From: Macrotis lagotis
Taxonomy: Eukaryota; Chordata; Mammalia; Peramelemorphia; Peramelidae
Assembly (NCBI RefSeq): GCF_037893015.1
Contig: NC_133666.1
Location: 464,742,867 to 464,806,866 of the forward strand
Length of the DNA: 64,000 bases
Reading direction: 5' to 3'
Position numbers and translations under genes: made by a program. Of this stretch, positions 1 to 11,018 are shown piece by piece; the first letter of the stretch is position 1, and each line of letters starts with the position of its first letter. The notes under the pieces are model-generated. The model worked only from the letters and a program-made list of their open reading frames with translations. It was not told the DNA's origin and made no database searches.

Positions 1-605
1 ATGATTGCAAAGGAAACCAAAGGTCAGCAAAAAATAAAGATGTAATTCTATTTCCTCTCTTTAGGGTGAGAAGATCCAGGATTATAAACCCTTGCATTAA
101 AATCATGTAATTTTACATCATACATTTGTTGCATCCATCATTGGTATTAAATGAATTGACTCAAAAACACCTCCTAGTGAGATTTATGGTTGCTACTTTT
201 TCTTATGCCAAATATCAAAGTTGTTTAACTTCTCAGGATGATGCCATGTTAAAGCTCCTGACTCAATTCCCTAGGAAAAATCATGTATCTGATTATTCTG
301 GGAATGGGAGCCAGAGAAATTTAACACTTTATATCAGAAAAGTGATGTCTTAAAAGTTAGGAGATTTGCATCCTAGTGGAAATGTTAACACTATTTGACT
401 GTATGACTTTGAACAAATCACAACCTCTCTGGGTCTCACTTTTTCCATCTGTAAAACAAGAATTATAGATTTCCTGATCTCTAAAGTCCTTCCTAATTCT
501 AACATTCTATGAAAAATGGATTTGCAGCTAGTCCACAAATATTCAAAAGAGTCCATGTAAACCCAGGAAACTGTAGAGAATTTAGAAAAATATATAGAGT
601 TCTGA
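1..605. other. Unique sequence with a MIR-like relic
   Basis: No gene is visible. About 395-512 resembles the 3' half of a plus-strand MIR or CORE-SINE: a 'tgactttgaacaaatcac' block, then 'tttttccatctgtaaaac', then a 'cctaattctaacattctatg' tail. The open frames at 126-353 and 350-610 have no family resemblance and look like chance in AT-rich DNA. Confidence 0.5.
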
Positions 606-757
606 GGCAACCAAATGACACAATGAATAGAGCACTGGCCTTGGATCAGGAGGACTTGAATTCAAACCGGAGCTCAGACACTTAATAATTGCTTAGCTGT
701 GTGACCTTGGCAAGTCACTTAACCCCAATGCTTGGCACCCCCCAAAATCCAAAAAAA
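606..757 (+). mobile_element. Marsupial tRNA-derived SINE, diverged
   Basis: Shows the head (AATGAATAGAGCACTGGCC), the middle (CTCAGACACTTAATAATTGC) and the 'gacc ttgg caagtcacttaacccc' 3' block of the common SINE of this window. It ends in a short A-rich tail. It is diverged and I saw no clear target duplication. Confidence 0.8.
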
Positions 758-924
758 TATAGAGATAGTTCTGATATCTCCTTTGTGAATTTTGGTATAC
801 TCAAAAAACAAGATTCAGAGGAAGATCTTGATCTAAGCAAAATTATGAAATTTGTCTTTGGGATCATACTGTTCCTGCCTGGTGCTTGAATTTACTTGAT
901 ATGGTTTGAGAAGAGATTAAGTAG

Positions 925-982
925 AGGAGCAGAGAGGTGGTGATCCAGAAGACTCATCTTCCTGAGTTCAAATCTGGCCTCA
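925..982 (+). mobile_element. SINE, 5' half, split by an L1
   Basis: This is the head of a related tRNA-derived SINE, up to 'cctgagttcaaatctggcctca'-type sequence at 961-982. The same element resumes at 1550 after the L1 insertion. The duplicated target, AATCTGGCCTCA, lies inside the SINE at 971-982 and 1550-1561, so the SINE was present before the L1 arrived. Confidence 0.8.
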
Positions 983-1549
983 CAAAGAATTGGAAATCAA
1001 GTAAATGTCCTTCACTTGGAGAATGGCTTGACAAACTGTGGTATATGTATGTCATGGAACATTATTGTTCTATTAGAAACCAGGTGGGATGGGAATTCAG
1101 GGAAGCCTGGAAGGATTTGCATGAACTGATACTGAGTGAGATGAGCAGAACCAGAAAAACACTGTGCACCCTAACAGCAACATGGTGATGATGATCAACC
1201 TTGATGGACTTGCTCATTCCATCAGTGCAACAATCAGGGACAATTTTGGGCTGTCTGCAATCAAGAGTGCCATCTGTATCCAGATAAAGAACGGTGGAGT
1301 TTGAACAAAGTTCAAGGACTATTCCCTTTGATTTAGAAAAAAAACAGTATCTTGTCTGATCTTGTTATCTCTTATACTTTTTGTTTCTTCCTTAATGATA
1401 TTATTTCTCTCTCATCACCCTCAATTTGGATCTATCTACAACACAGAAACAAAGACTGACAAATTGCTTTCTGTCGGGGGTGGGGTGGGGGTGAGGGAAT
1501 AAGATTGGGGAAAAATTGTAAAACTCAAATAAAATCTTTAATAAAAAAA
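983..1549 (+). mobile_element. 5'-truncated L1 (3' end), TSD-flanked
   Basis: Contains the last part of L1 ORF2 (around 985-1190, with the WEFREAWKDLHELILSEMSR stretch) and the 3' UTR with its G-rich run near 1473-1495, ending in 'aataaaatctttaataaaaaaaa'. It matches the 3' end of the L1 at 2206-9314 closely. The flanks carry a 12-bp target duplication, 971-982 and 1550-1561, with one mismatch. This is a typical 5'-truncated target-primed insertion. Confidence 0.9.
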
Positions 1550-1713
1550 AATCTGACCTCAGATATTTTCTGTGTAATCCTGGGAAATTTACTGAACCCT
1601 GTATTCCTCAGTTTCCTCATCCATAAAATGAGCTAGAGAAAGAAATTGCAAACCAGTCCAGTATCTTTGTCAAGAAAATTCCAAATAGGGTTATGATGAG
1701 TTATGAATAACTA
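1550..1713 (+). mobile_element. SINE, 3' half
   Basis: Continues the SINE begun at 925. It holds 'cagtttcctcatccataaaa', the 'gagaaagaaattgcaaacca' block and a tail that includes CTTTGTCAAGAAAATTCC. This longer-tailed subtype differs from the common 'ttgccttgcaaaa' subtype. A similar copy is at 16010-16195. Confidence 0.75.
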
Positions 1714-1740
1714 CAAAAATTTATATAACACTTCATTGTT

Positions 1741-1953
1741 GAAAATACATACTTGGGAAAAAAAAAAGAAAATACATACTTGAGGGCAGCCAGGTGGCTC
1801 AATTGATAGAGCACTGGCCATGGAGTAAGGAAGACCTGAGTTCAAATCTGATGGCAGAAACTTAATAATTATCTAGCTGTGTGACTTTGGGAAAGCCACT
1901 TAACCCCATTGCCTTGCAAAAACAAACAAACAAACAAAAGAAAATACATACTT
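1741..1953 (+). mobile_element. SINE with a triplicated 14-bp target
   Basis: The SINE body runs about 1782-1939 and ends in an AAAC-rich tail. The 14-mer GAAAATACATACTT occurs three times, at 1741-1754, 1768-1781 and 1940-1953. The last two flank the SINE as a normal target duplication. The first two flank only 13 bases, mostly A. Confidence 0.85.
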
Positions 1954-3012
1954 TTCTCGCGCCAGTCCTGTGAGATGAGTAGTACAGCTATTCTTATTCA
2001 CATTTTATATGCACTGAAGCTGAGAATGGTGAAAAGTATGAATAGAATCAAACAAGATGTGTAATAGAAATCTCAAATGTGTTTTACAAATATGAACATT
2101 AGCTCTTTTAGACTTTGTCAAATTTGTAGAATAGGTAACAGAGACTTCAATTCATCTATGCAAAAAGCTGTGAAGCTACCAAAAGTGACAATGAAGACAT
2201 CTCTTGACTTCCGGCCAAGATGGCAGAGAGAAGACAGGCACAGTTGTAAAGTCTCCTGATCTTTCCCCATCTATCATATGAAATAAGCCTCTTAACAGAA
2301 ATCCGACCCACAAAACCCAGAAAGAAAAGCCAGGAAAAAGAAGATCTACCTCAGGATTTGTCTCCTGCAGCAGCATTGGAAGAATTTGGACTGGTGAGTC
2401 TGGGCTCAGAGGGCGGATCAACCCCAGATCAGCCAGATTAGCAGCTGAATTGGAGCCCACAGTCTGAGGGCCCGAGAGCAGACCTGCTGGATCAGTGATC
2501 AGCAGTGGGGCTAGATGGCAGGGGCTTGAGTCAATTAGGGAGCAGAGGCACTGGTCTTGGTGCTGTCCCTCTGGAGCTTGCCAACAGGGCTGGGGGGAGA
2601 GTTCCAGTGCAGGATAGCTGTGGACACACCATCCCTGAGCTCCTCTGGTCTGAGAAACTCTAAGTCCATGCCTCCATTATGGCTGAGGCCTCTTCCCAGA
2701 ACAAACAATCATAGACTACTTCTGCCTCAGGCTCTGGTGTGTGAGCAGAAGAACCAGTCCCTCTGATAATGGAGAGAGCAATGACCTCAGGCCAGGACAA
2801 AGCCCACCACTGATTGAAGGCAAAAGGATTTAATAGCTCCAACTCGTCCCTTCAAGCAAAGGGAGAAGGCCTCAATCAAGGTCACAGACACTCCAGAGAA
2901 AGCAAGCAGCACCTCCTACTGGCCAGGCAGAGAAATTGTATTCAGTGAGTAAAGCCTTTAGCGATCCCAAGCCCCTGTGAACCAGCCCCCCCCTCAACTC
3001 AAGATCTTAGCA

Positions 3013-4190
3013 AAATGAAGAAGGGTCATCAAAGCTGGATGCATAGAAAAATTCTTGGAAGGGAAATACCCTAACTCAGAAAGACCTAGAACCTCTGAGG
3101 AGAATACGATCTGGTCTTCAGCACAGAAAGACTTCCTTGAAGAAACAATGAAGGAGCTTAAAAATCAGCTGGAAAATTTGGGAGAGACAATTAATACCTT
3201 GCAACAAGAAAAAAATCCTTAGAAAATACAATTGGACAAATACAAAATGAAAATAATTCTCTCAGATCCTCAATTGAACAAATACACAATGAGAGTAAAT
3301 CTCTCAGATCATCAATTGGACAATTACAAAATGAGAATAAATATCTCACATCATCAATTGGACAAATACAAAATGAAAATAATTCTCTCAGATCCTCAAT
3401 TGGGAAAATACAAAAAGAAAATATTTCTCTCAAAACCTCAATTGGTCAAATGGAAAGCTCTTTCAAAAGTAGAATTGACCATTTGGAAAAGGAGTTACAA
3501 AAGGTTCATGAAGAAAACTCCTCCCTAAAAAAAAGAATGGAGTCTGCAGAAACTAATGACTCCATGAGACAGCAAGAGCCAGTTAAACAAAATCAAAAAA
3601 TAGAAAAAAATAGAAGAAAATGTAAAATACCTCATCAACAAAACCACTGACCTTGAGAATAGATCGAGGAGGGGCAACCTGAGAATTATAGGACTTCCTG
3701 AAAACACTGAAGAGAAAAAAAAAAACCCTGGACTTAATATTACAGGATCTAGTGATGGAAAACTGCCCTGATATCATGGAACTGGAGGGCAAAGTAGTTA
3801 TTGAAAGAATATATTGATCCCCTCCAAAAAAAGATCCTGAAATGAAAACACCAAGGAATGTTGTGGCCAAATTGCAGAAATATGAGATAAAAGAGAAAAT
3901 CCTGCAAGCAGCCAGAAAGAAACAATTTAAATATCAAGGAGCCACAGTAAGGATCACACAGGACCTGACTGCATCAAAATTAAGGGATCGAAGGGCCTGG
4001 AATGAGATATTTTGAAGAGCAAGGGAGCTTGGAATGCAGCCAAGAGTCTACTAGCCCATGAAGCTGAGCCTTCTCTTCCAGGGAAAAAAGATGGACATTT
4101 AATGAAATGGAAGAATTATAAAAATTCCTGATGAAAAGATCTAAATAGAAAATTTGGACATCAAACAGGAAGTTCAAGAGACACATGAAA
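3013..4190 (+). pseudogene. L1 ORF1 pseudogene with 14-residue repeats
   Basis: L1 ORF1 encodes a trimeric RNA-binding chaperone: an N-terminal coiled coil, an RRM-like domain and a C-terminal domain. Here the start is probably the ATG near 3013. The coiled coil is enlarged by a 42-bp tandem array at 3228-3479. The basic region and RRM onset follow around 3650-3700, with a short motif like NLRIIGLPENTEE. The C-terminal domain lies at about 3840-4100. Several stops and frameshifts, for example after residue 20 and near 3221, make it non-functional. Compare the intact relative at 11019-12134. Confidence 0.85.
3228..3479 (+). repeat. 42-bp tandem repeat (six units) in L1 ORF1
   Basis: Units start at about 3228, 3270, 3312, 3354, 3396 and 3438, spaced exactly 42 bp. 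Each begins TCAATTGG or a variant and, in the ORF1 frame, encodes a 14-residue unit like SIGQIQNENNSLRS. Fourteen residues equal two heptads, so the array lengthens the coiled coil without breaking register. The outer units are the most diverged. Confidence 0.9.
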
Positions 4191-4993
4191 AGGTAAAAAA
4201 AAGTGGGGGTGGTAAAAGGAAAAAAAAACTGTTATCTAATAAGTAGAAACTGGCTATATCCCAGTATAGGGAAAAAGATTCTCATAAATCTTGAGAAATG
4301 TAACTCTAACAGAGAGAGTATACCTAGCCAGAAATGATGGACATTCATGATCTATCCACAAGACTGCTATCTAATGGGATGTAACTGGCTTTAACCCCAG
4401 TTGGGAGAAAGATTCTAATAACTCTCAAGAATTTTAACTCTATTAGATAGAATATACTGAACTAGAAGTGACAGATACTCAGAATTTTCTAGGACTCAGA
4501 TAGAATGATCTAAAAAAGACACTACCTCCTTAAAAAGGGGGACAGGAAAGAGACAGGAGGAGATAGGGGATTGAATGGGGTAAATCTCATTACACTAAGA
4601 GGTACAAAATACCTATGGTAATAGAGGGGAAGAAGGAAGCAGATGAGAAACACCTGAATCTTCTTCTCATCAGACTTGGCTTAAAGTCAACATACACATA
4701 CTCAGTTAACTTATAAAACATCTAACCTTTCAAGTATTAAAAGGGGAAAGGGGGAGGGAGGACAGAGAAATGGAAGGGGAGTGGAGATAAAAAGGGGAAC
4801 TAACAAAAGGGAGGGGAAGGAAAAAGGGAAAAAGAGAAAGGGGAAAGAAAGGGGAGGGGGTGATATAGGAGGGTAAAAACATGGAAGGGGGTGGTATTCA
4901 TAAACAAAATACTGGGGAATATGAATAAGGGGGGAAAGGGGGAAAAATACAAACAGGGAAGATAGCACAGTGGGCAATAAAGAATTAGTAATC

Positions 4994-7900
4994 ATAACTT
5001 TGAATGTGAATGGGATTAACTCTCCCTTAAAACATAAGTGAATAGCAGAGTGGATTAAAAAACAGAATCCTACAATATGCTGCTTACAAGAAGCTTATTT
5101 GAAGCAGAGAGATACATATAGAGTAAAGGTAAAAGGTTGGAGCAAAACAGATTTTGCTTCAGCTGAAGTAAAAAAAGCAGGGGTAGCAATCCTTATCTCA
5201 GACAAAGCAGCAGCAAAAAGAGATAGTGTTAAAAGAGATAAGGAAGGAAACTTTATCCTCCTAAAAGTTACCATAGTCAATAAAGTTATTTCAATACTGA
5301 ATATATATATGCACCTAGTGGGATAGCATCCAAATTCTTAGAGGAGAAGCTGAAAGAAGTACAGGAAGACATAGACAGCAAAACTCTACTAGTGGGAGAC
5401 CTCAACCTCCCTCTCTCAGATCTAGATAAATTGAATCATAAAATAAACAAGAAAGAAGTCAAGGAGGTAAATATATTGTTAGAAAAATTAGATATGGTAG
5501 ACTTAGGAGGAAACTGAATGGGGATAGAAAGGAATATACCTTTTTCTCTGCAGTACATGGAACTTATACAAAAATTGACCATATACTAGGACATGAAAAC
5601 CTAATGATCAACTGCAGAAAGGCAGAAATAGTGAATACATCTTTCTCAGATCACAATGCAATAAAAGTCATATGCAATACTGGGCCAAGGAGATATAGAC
5701 CCAGAACAAATTGGAAACTGAATAACCTCATTTTAAAGAATGAGTAGACCAAAGAACAAATTATAGAAAGAATTAACCATTTTATCCTAGGTAATGATAA
5801 TAATGAAACAACATACCAAAACCTATGGGATTCATTCAAAGAGATTTTCAGGGGATATATCATGGCTTTAAATGCTTACATGAATAAATTGGAGAAAGAG
5901 GAAATCAATGAACTAAACATGCAACTAAAAAAATTAGAGAAAGAACAAATAAAAAAAATCTCCAATTAAATACCAAATTAGAAATTCTAAAAATTAAATG
6001 AGAAATTAATAAAATCAAAAGCAAAAAAACTATTGAATTAATAAATACAACCAAAAGTTGGTATTATGAAAAAAAAACAATAAAATTGATAAACCTCTGG
6101 TCAATTTGATTAAAAAAAAGAAAGAAGAAAACCAAATTGCTAGTATCATAAGTGAAAAAGGTGAACTTACCACCAATGAGGAGGAAATTAAAATAATAAT
6201 TCAAAATGATTTTGCCCAACTCTATGCCAATAAATTTGATAATCTAAGTGAAATGGATGAATATTTACAAAATTATTTTATAAAAATGTAAGTTTCCCAG
6301 GTTAAATGAAGAAGAGATTAAATAGTGTTGTTTAACCCTATCTCAGAAAAAGATATTGAACAAGCCATCATTGAACTCCCTAAGAAAAAATCTCTAGGGC
6401 CTGATGGATTCACAAGTGAATTCTACCAAATATTTAAGGAACAATTGGTTCCAATTCTATATAAACTCTTTGGAAAAATAGGGAAAGATGGAATTCTGCC
6501 TAACTCTATGAAACCAATATGGTGCTGTTACATAAACCAGGAAGAGTTAAAACAGACAAAGAAAATTATCCCTGATGAATATAGATGCAAAAATTTTAAA
6601 TAAAATCTTAGCAAAATGATTACAACAAGTTATCACCAGGATATTATCACTAGGATAATACATTATGATCAAGTAGGATTTATTCCAGGAATGCAGGGTT
6701 GGTTCAATATTAGGAAAACTGTTTATATCAACAACAAACCTATCAGAAATTATATGATCATATCAATAGATGCTGAAAAAGCTTTTGACAAAATATAGCA
6801 TCCATTCCTAATAAAAACACTAGAGAGTGTAGGAATAAATGGACTGTACCTTAGAATAATTAGCAGCATCTATCTGAAACCATCAACAAGCATTACATTC
6901 AATGGGGAGAGACTAGAGGCATTCCCAATAAGATCAGGGGTGAAACAAGGGTGCCCATTATCACCACTACTATTCCATATTGTATTAGAAATGTTAGCTT
7001 CAGCAATTAGAGAAGAAAAAGAAATTGAAGGAATTAGAATTGGGAAGGAAGAGACAAAACTCTCACTCTTCGCAGATGACACGACGGTCTACCAAGAGAA
7101 TCCCAAGAAATTATCCAAAAAACTACTTGAAACAATTAGCAATTTTAGCAAAGTTGCAGGTTATAAAATAAACCCTCATAAATCTTCAACATTTCTATAT
7201 ATGTCTAGCAAGATACAGCAGCAAGAGCTAGAAAGAGAAATCCTATTCAAATTAACTTCAGACAATATAAAATACTTGGGAGTCTATTTGCCAAGACAGA
7301 CTCAGAATCTTTTTGAAAACAATTATAAAACAATTCTCATACAAATTAAATCAGATTATATAACTGGGCAAATATCAACTGCTCATGGATAGGTAGAGCT
7401 AATATAATAAAAATGACAATTCTACCAAAACTAAACTATCTGTTTAGTGCCCTACCAATCAAAATTCCAAAAAATTACTTTAATGGGTTAGAAAAAAATT
7501 GTAAGTAAATTCATATGGAGAAATAAAAAATTAAAAATTTTTCAGGAGCTTAATGAAAAAAAGTGCAAAAGAAGGTGGCTTAGCCCTACCTGATCTAAAA
7601 TTATATTATAAAGCATCAGTCAACAAAACTGTTTGGTATTGGCTAAGAAATAGAGTTGGTGGACCAGTGGAATAGACTAGGTATAAAAGCAGAAGATGAT
7701 TATAGCAATCTGCTGTTTGATAAACCCAGAGTCCAGCTATTGGGATAAAAACTGCCTCTTTGATTAAAACTGCTGGGATAATTGGAAGTTAGTATGGAAG
7801 AAACTTAGATTAGACCAACACCTCACACCCTTTACCAAGATAAGATCCAAATGGTTACAGGACTTAAGACATAAAAAACAATACTATAAGCAAATTAGAA

Positions 7901-8930
7901 GATCAAGGACTAATTTACCTGTCAGATCTATGGAAAGGGGAGCAGTTTATGACTAAGGAAGAGTTGGAGAACATCACCAAAAACCAATTAGATGATTTCA
8001 ATTACATTAAATTACAAAGCTTTTGCACAGATAAAACCACTGTAACCAAGATCAAAAGAAATGTAGTAAATTGGGAAACAATCTTTACAACTAATGATTC
8101 TGACAAAGGACTTATTTCTATAATATACAGAGAACTGAGTCATATATGTATATTTTTTTAGGTTTTTGCAAGGCAAATGGGGTTAAGTGGCTTGCCCTAG
8201 GCCACACAGCTAGGTAATTATTAAGTGTCTGAGACGGGATTTGAACCCAGGTACTCCTGACTCCAAGGCTGGTGCTTTATCCACTATGCCACCTAGCTAT
8301 TTTTAAAACAAAAAGCCATTCCCCAATTGAAAAATGGTCAAAGGATATGCAAAGGCAATTTACAGATGAGGAGATCAAAGCAATCCATAGCCATATGAAA
8401 AATTGCTCTAAATCATTATTAGAGAAATGCAAATTAAAGCTTCTCTGAGTTGCCACCTCACACCTCTCAGATTGGCCAATATGACCAGAAAGGATAATGA
8501 TCATTGTTGGAAGGACTGTGGGAAATCTGGGACACTATTACACTGTTGGTGGAGCTGTGAACTCATCCAACCCTTCTGGAGAGCTATTTGGAACTATGCC
8601 CAAAGGGCAACAAAAATGTGCATACCCTTTGACCCAGCAATACCACTACTGGGTCTATACCCTGAAGAGATGATGAAAAAGGGTAAAAACATCACTTGTA
8701 CAAAAATATTTATAGTAGCCCTGTTTGTGGTGGCAAAAGTATTGGAAATCAAGTAAATGTCCTTCAATTGGGCAATAACTTAGCAAACTGTGGTATATGT
8801 ATGTCATGGAACACTATTGTTCTATTAGAAACCAGGAGTGACAGGATTTCAGGAAAGTCTGGAGGGATTTTCATGAACTGATGCTGAGTGAGATGAGCAG
8901 AACCAGAAAAACACTGTACACCCTAACAGC
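4994..8930 (+). pseudogene. L1 ORF2 pseudogene (endonuclease-RT)
   Basis: ORF2 encodes an APE-type endonuclease followed by reverse transcriptase. The endonuclease starts near 4994 with ITLNVNGIN and keeps a SDHNAI motif near 5647. The RT holds [16 protein letters not shown] near 6382-6430, QGCPLSPLLF near 6946, and the catalytic FADD at 7069-7080. The C-terminal part runs to about 8930 (CIPFDPAIPLLGLYPEE near 8620). Frameshifts and stops occur throughout, and a SINE interrupts it at 8151-8300. The longest intact stretch, 150 codons at 6940-7392, covers the RT palm. Confidence 0.88.
8151..8304 (-). mobile_element. SINE inside the L1 ORF2
   Basis: A reverse-oriented copy of the common SINE, reading 'ggtttttgcaaggcaaatgg' at its left and '...ccacctagc' at its right. 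A short repeat, TATTTTT, occurs at 8151-8157 and 8298-8304. L1 ORF2 homology resumes directly afterwards, so this is a secondary insertion. Confidence 0.88.
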
Positions 8931-9326
8931 AACATGGGGGTGATGTTAAACCTTGAAGGACTCACTCATTCCATCTGTGCAACAATCAGGAACAATTTTG
9001 GACTGTCTGCAAAGGAGAGTGCCATCTGTATCCAGAGAAAGAGGTGTGGAGTTTGAACAAAGTTCAAAGACTATTCCCTTTAATTTAGGGAAAAAAACAG
9101 ATATCTTATTGTCTGATCTTGTTACCTCTTAGACTTCTTGTCTCTTTAAGGATATGATTTCTCTCTTATCTCACTCAATTTGGATCAAGGTACAACATGG
9201 AAACAAAGTAAATACTGACAGATTGCTTTTCTTGGTGGGGTGGGGGGGAGGGAAGTAAGATTGGGGGAAATTGTAAAACTCAAATAATATATTTAATAAA
9301 AATAAATTTTAAAAAAGACATCTCTT

Positions 9327-9661
9327 TTTTAAATGTTGGGTTTTTTTCTAATTTCATGCAAGGAGGGTTTTCAATATTTATTTCTTTGCAATGTTTAGAA
9401 GGTTTTTGAATTCCACTTTTTTCAACACTTTCCTTTCCTTACCTCCTCCCAGCAACAGTGAGTAATCTAATATAGGTTATAGAAATACAATCATGTTTAA
9501 CATATTTCCATATCAGTCATGTTGTGAAAGTAGAATTAGAACTAAAGAGGAAAGAAGGGGGGGGAACAATAAAATAAGTTTTAAATAATGAAAATATTAT
9601 ACTGAGGTCTTTTTGTTTCTCTGGATGTGGGATGGCATTTTGTATCAGAATGAAGAGTCCT
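9327..9661. other. Unique spacer between two L1-type elements
   Basis: About 330 bp of AT-rich sequence with a G8 run near 9558. I see no gene or recognisable repeat. Confidence 0.5.
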
Positions 9662-9860
9662 CTTGACAATTTTTTTTCCTTTTAAATTTATTTTTTATTC
9701 TCATTTTGTACAAATGTTTTTTTACATTAATAAAATATTCTTGTTTACAAGTAAACAAAATACCCCTCCTCCCCCATGAATATAGATAGACTTGTTTGGG
9801 CGAAAAAAGTAAAGGGGAGAGAAAAAAATTAAAATAAAAAATAATAATAGTAATAATTGT

Positions 9861-10001
9861 AGGTATGGCCAGGTGACTCAATGGACGAAGCACCAGCCCT
9901 GGAGCCACGAGCACCCGAGTCCATATCCAGCCTTGTAAACCCAACAATCACCCAGCCGTGTGACATGCAAGCCACCTGATCCCCACTGCCCTGCAAAAAC
10001 C
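9861..10001 (+). repeat. SINE-like unit 1 in HAL1-like 3' region
   Basis: Recognisable by GACTCAATGGACGAAGCACC, CCAGCCGTGTGACATGCAAG and CCACTGCCCTGCAAAAACC. It lies antisense to the host element and is far more diverged from the common SINE than most free copies here. AATAGTAATAAT-type sequence precedes it (about 9846) and precedes unit 2 (about 10041). Confidence 0.75.
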
Positions 10002-10056
10002 AAAAAGAAAGAAAGAACAAAAAGACCCAAAATAAAATAAAATAGTAATAATAGTA

Positions 10057-10190
10057 GGGGTGGCAGACAGAGCATTGGCCCTTGAGCCAGGAGCACCTGG
10101 GTCCAAATCCCGCTGCAGACACCCAAAGATCACTCTGCTGTGTGGCCCCAGGCAGGCCATCCAGCCCTACTTGCCCTGCACCCTCCCCCA
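10057..10190 (+). repeat. SINE-like unit 2 in HAL1-like 3' region
   Basis: Has GGTGGCAGACAGAGCATTGG, CACCTGGGTCCAAATCCCG and CTGCTGTGTGGCCCCAGGCA. It sits about 195 bp after unit 1 in the same orientation, with a similar A-rich, AATAGTAATAA-type junction. The pair may be a tandem duplication of SINE plus linker, or two insertions. Confidence 0.72.
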
Positions 10191-10398
10191 AATAATCATA
10201 AGAAAAAATGTGCTTGAGTCTTTGTTCCAACACAAACAACTCTGTCATGGGTGGATCTCATTCTTTATGATAAGTCCATCACAAAAGTTATTTCCATATT
10301 TTTCCACCCTTGCCATTGCTGATCGCAACTCTCTCCTTTCTTATTTCTCCACTACCATGTACTCTAGTTTCTCTCTCCTTTCACTATGACTCTGCTGT

Positions 10399-10535
10399 AG
10401 GGTCGCTGAGTGGCGCAGCAGACAGATCCCTGGTCCTGGGGCCAAGAGGCCCTGAGCTCCCATACCACCCCTTAGGCCCAGAATCCACCTGGCCCTGTGG
10501 TCCTGGGCAGGCCTTCCATTCCCAGCCCCTTGCAA
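10399..10535 (+). repeat. SINE-like unit 3 in HAL1-like 3' region
   Basis: Has GGGTCGCTGAGTGGCGCAGC, CCTGGTCCTGGGGCCAAGAG and CCTGTGGTCCTGGGCAGGCC. It is GC-rich and strongly diverged, and keeps the CpG in GTGGCGCAGC that most copies here have lost. Same orientation as units 1 and 2. Confidence 0.7.
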
Positions 10536-11018
10536 GAAGTAAGAAAGAAAATGTGTTATATCTGACCACTTTCCCTCCATGGTCCATCCTCTCCTCCTTT
10601 ATTCACATCCCCACCCCTTCCCCCTGCTCCCCCCTCCTTCTTACTCCAGATGTCTATACCCCACTGAGTATATTTGCTGTTTCCTCTCCTAGCCATCTCT
10701 GATGAGAGCAAAGTTTCCCTCATTCCCCCTTGCTTCCCCCCTTCCATATCATTGCAATAGCTCATTGTAATAAAAAAAAATCTTATGTGAAATATCTTGG
10801 ACTATTCCCCCTCTCCTTTTTCTTTCTCCCATTCCATTTCCCTTTTTTTCTATTGACTCCATTTTTACACCATATTTTATCTTCGAATTCAGCTTTCTCC
10901 TGTGCTTCAACTATAAAAGCTCTCTCTACCTGCTCTGTTAACTGAGAAGGTTCATATGAGTATTATCAGTGTCATTTTTCTATGCAAAAATACATGCAGT
11001 TCATCATCATTAAGTCCC

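Larger units (their letters stand above)
2206..9314 (+). mobile_element. Full-length L1 LINE, degenerate
   Basis: The L1 begins with GACTTCCGGCCAAGATGGC, the CAAGATGGC being a YY1-type 5' end seen in many L1s. It continues through a 5' UTR (to about 3010), ORF1, a purine-rich spacer (about 4540-4980), ORF2 and a 3' UTR with a G-run (9235-9252) and A-rich tail. The 12-mer AAGACATCTCTT occurs at 2194-2205 and 9315-9326, marking both ends as a target-site duplication. Both frames hold many stops and frameshifts, so the copy is dead. A minus-strand SINE inserted later at 8151-8300. Sister 3' ends of the same lineage lie at 983-1549, 51582-52643 and 53233-53674. Confidence 0.92.

Noticed and set aside
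3191..3433. 80-codon minus-strand frame with a repeated FSFCICPIDDLRELFSF-like pattern
   Set aside because: It is the antisense reading of the 42-bp array in L1 ORF1. The repeat keeps it open by periodicity.
4711..4995. 94-codon minus-strand frame rich in Pro, Phe and Ser
   Set aside because: Antisense of the purine-rich spacer between L1 ORF1 and ORF2.
9829..10248. 139-codon minus-strand frame in the HAL1-like 3' region
   Set aside because: It reads through two SINE-like units and A-rich linkers, and overlaps other chance frames in the same GC-rich DNA.
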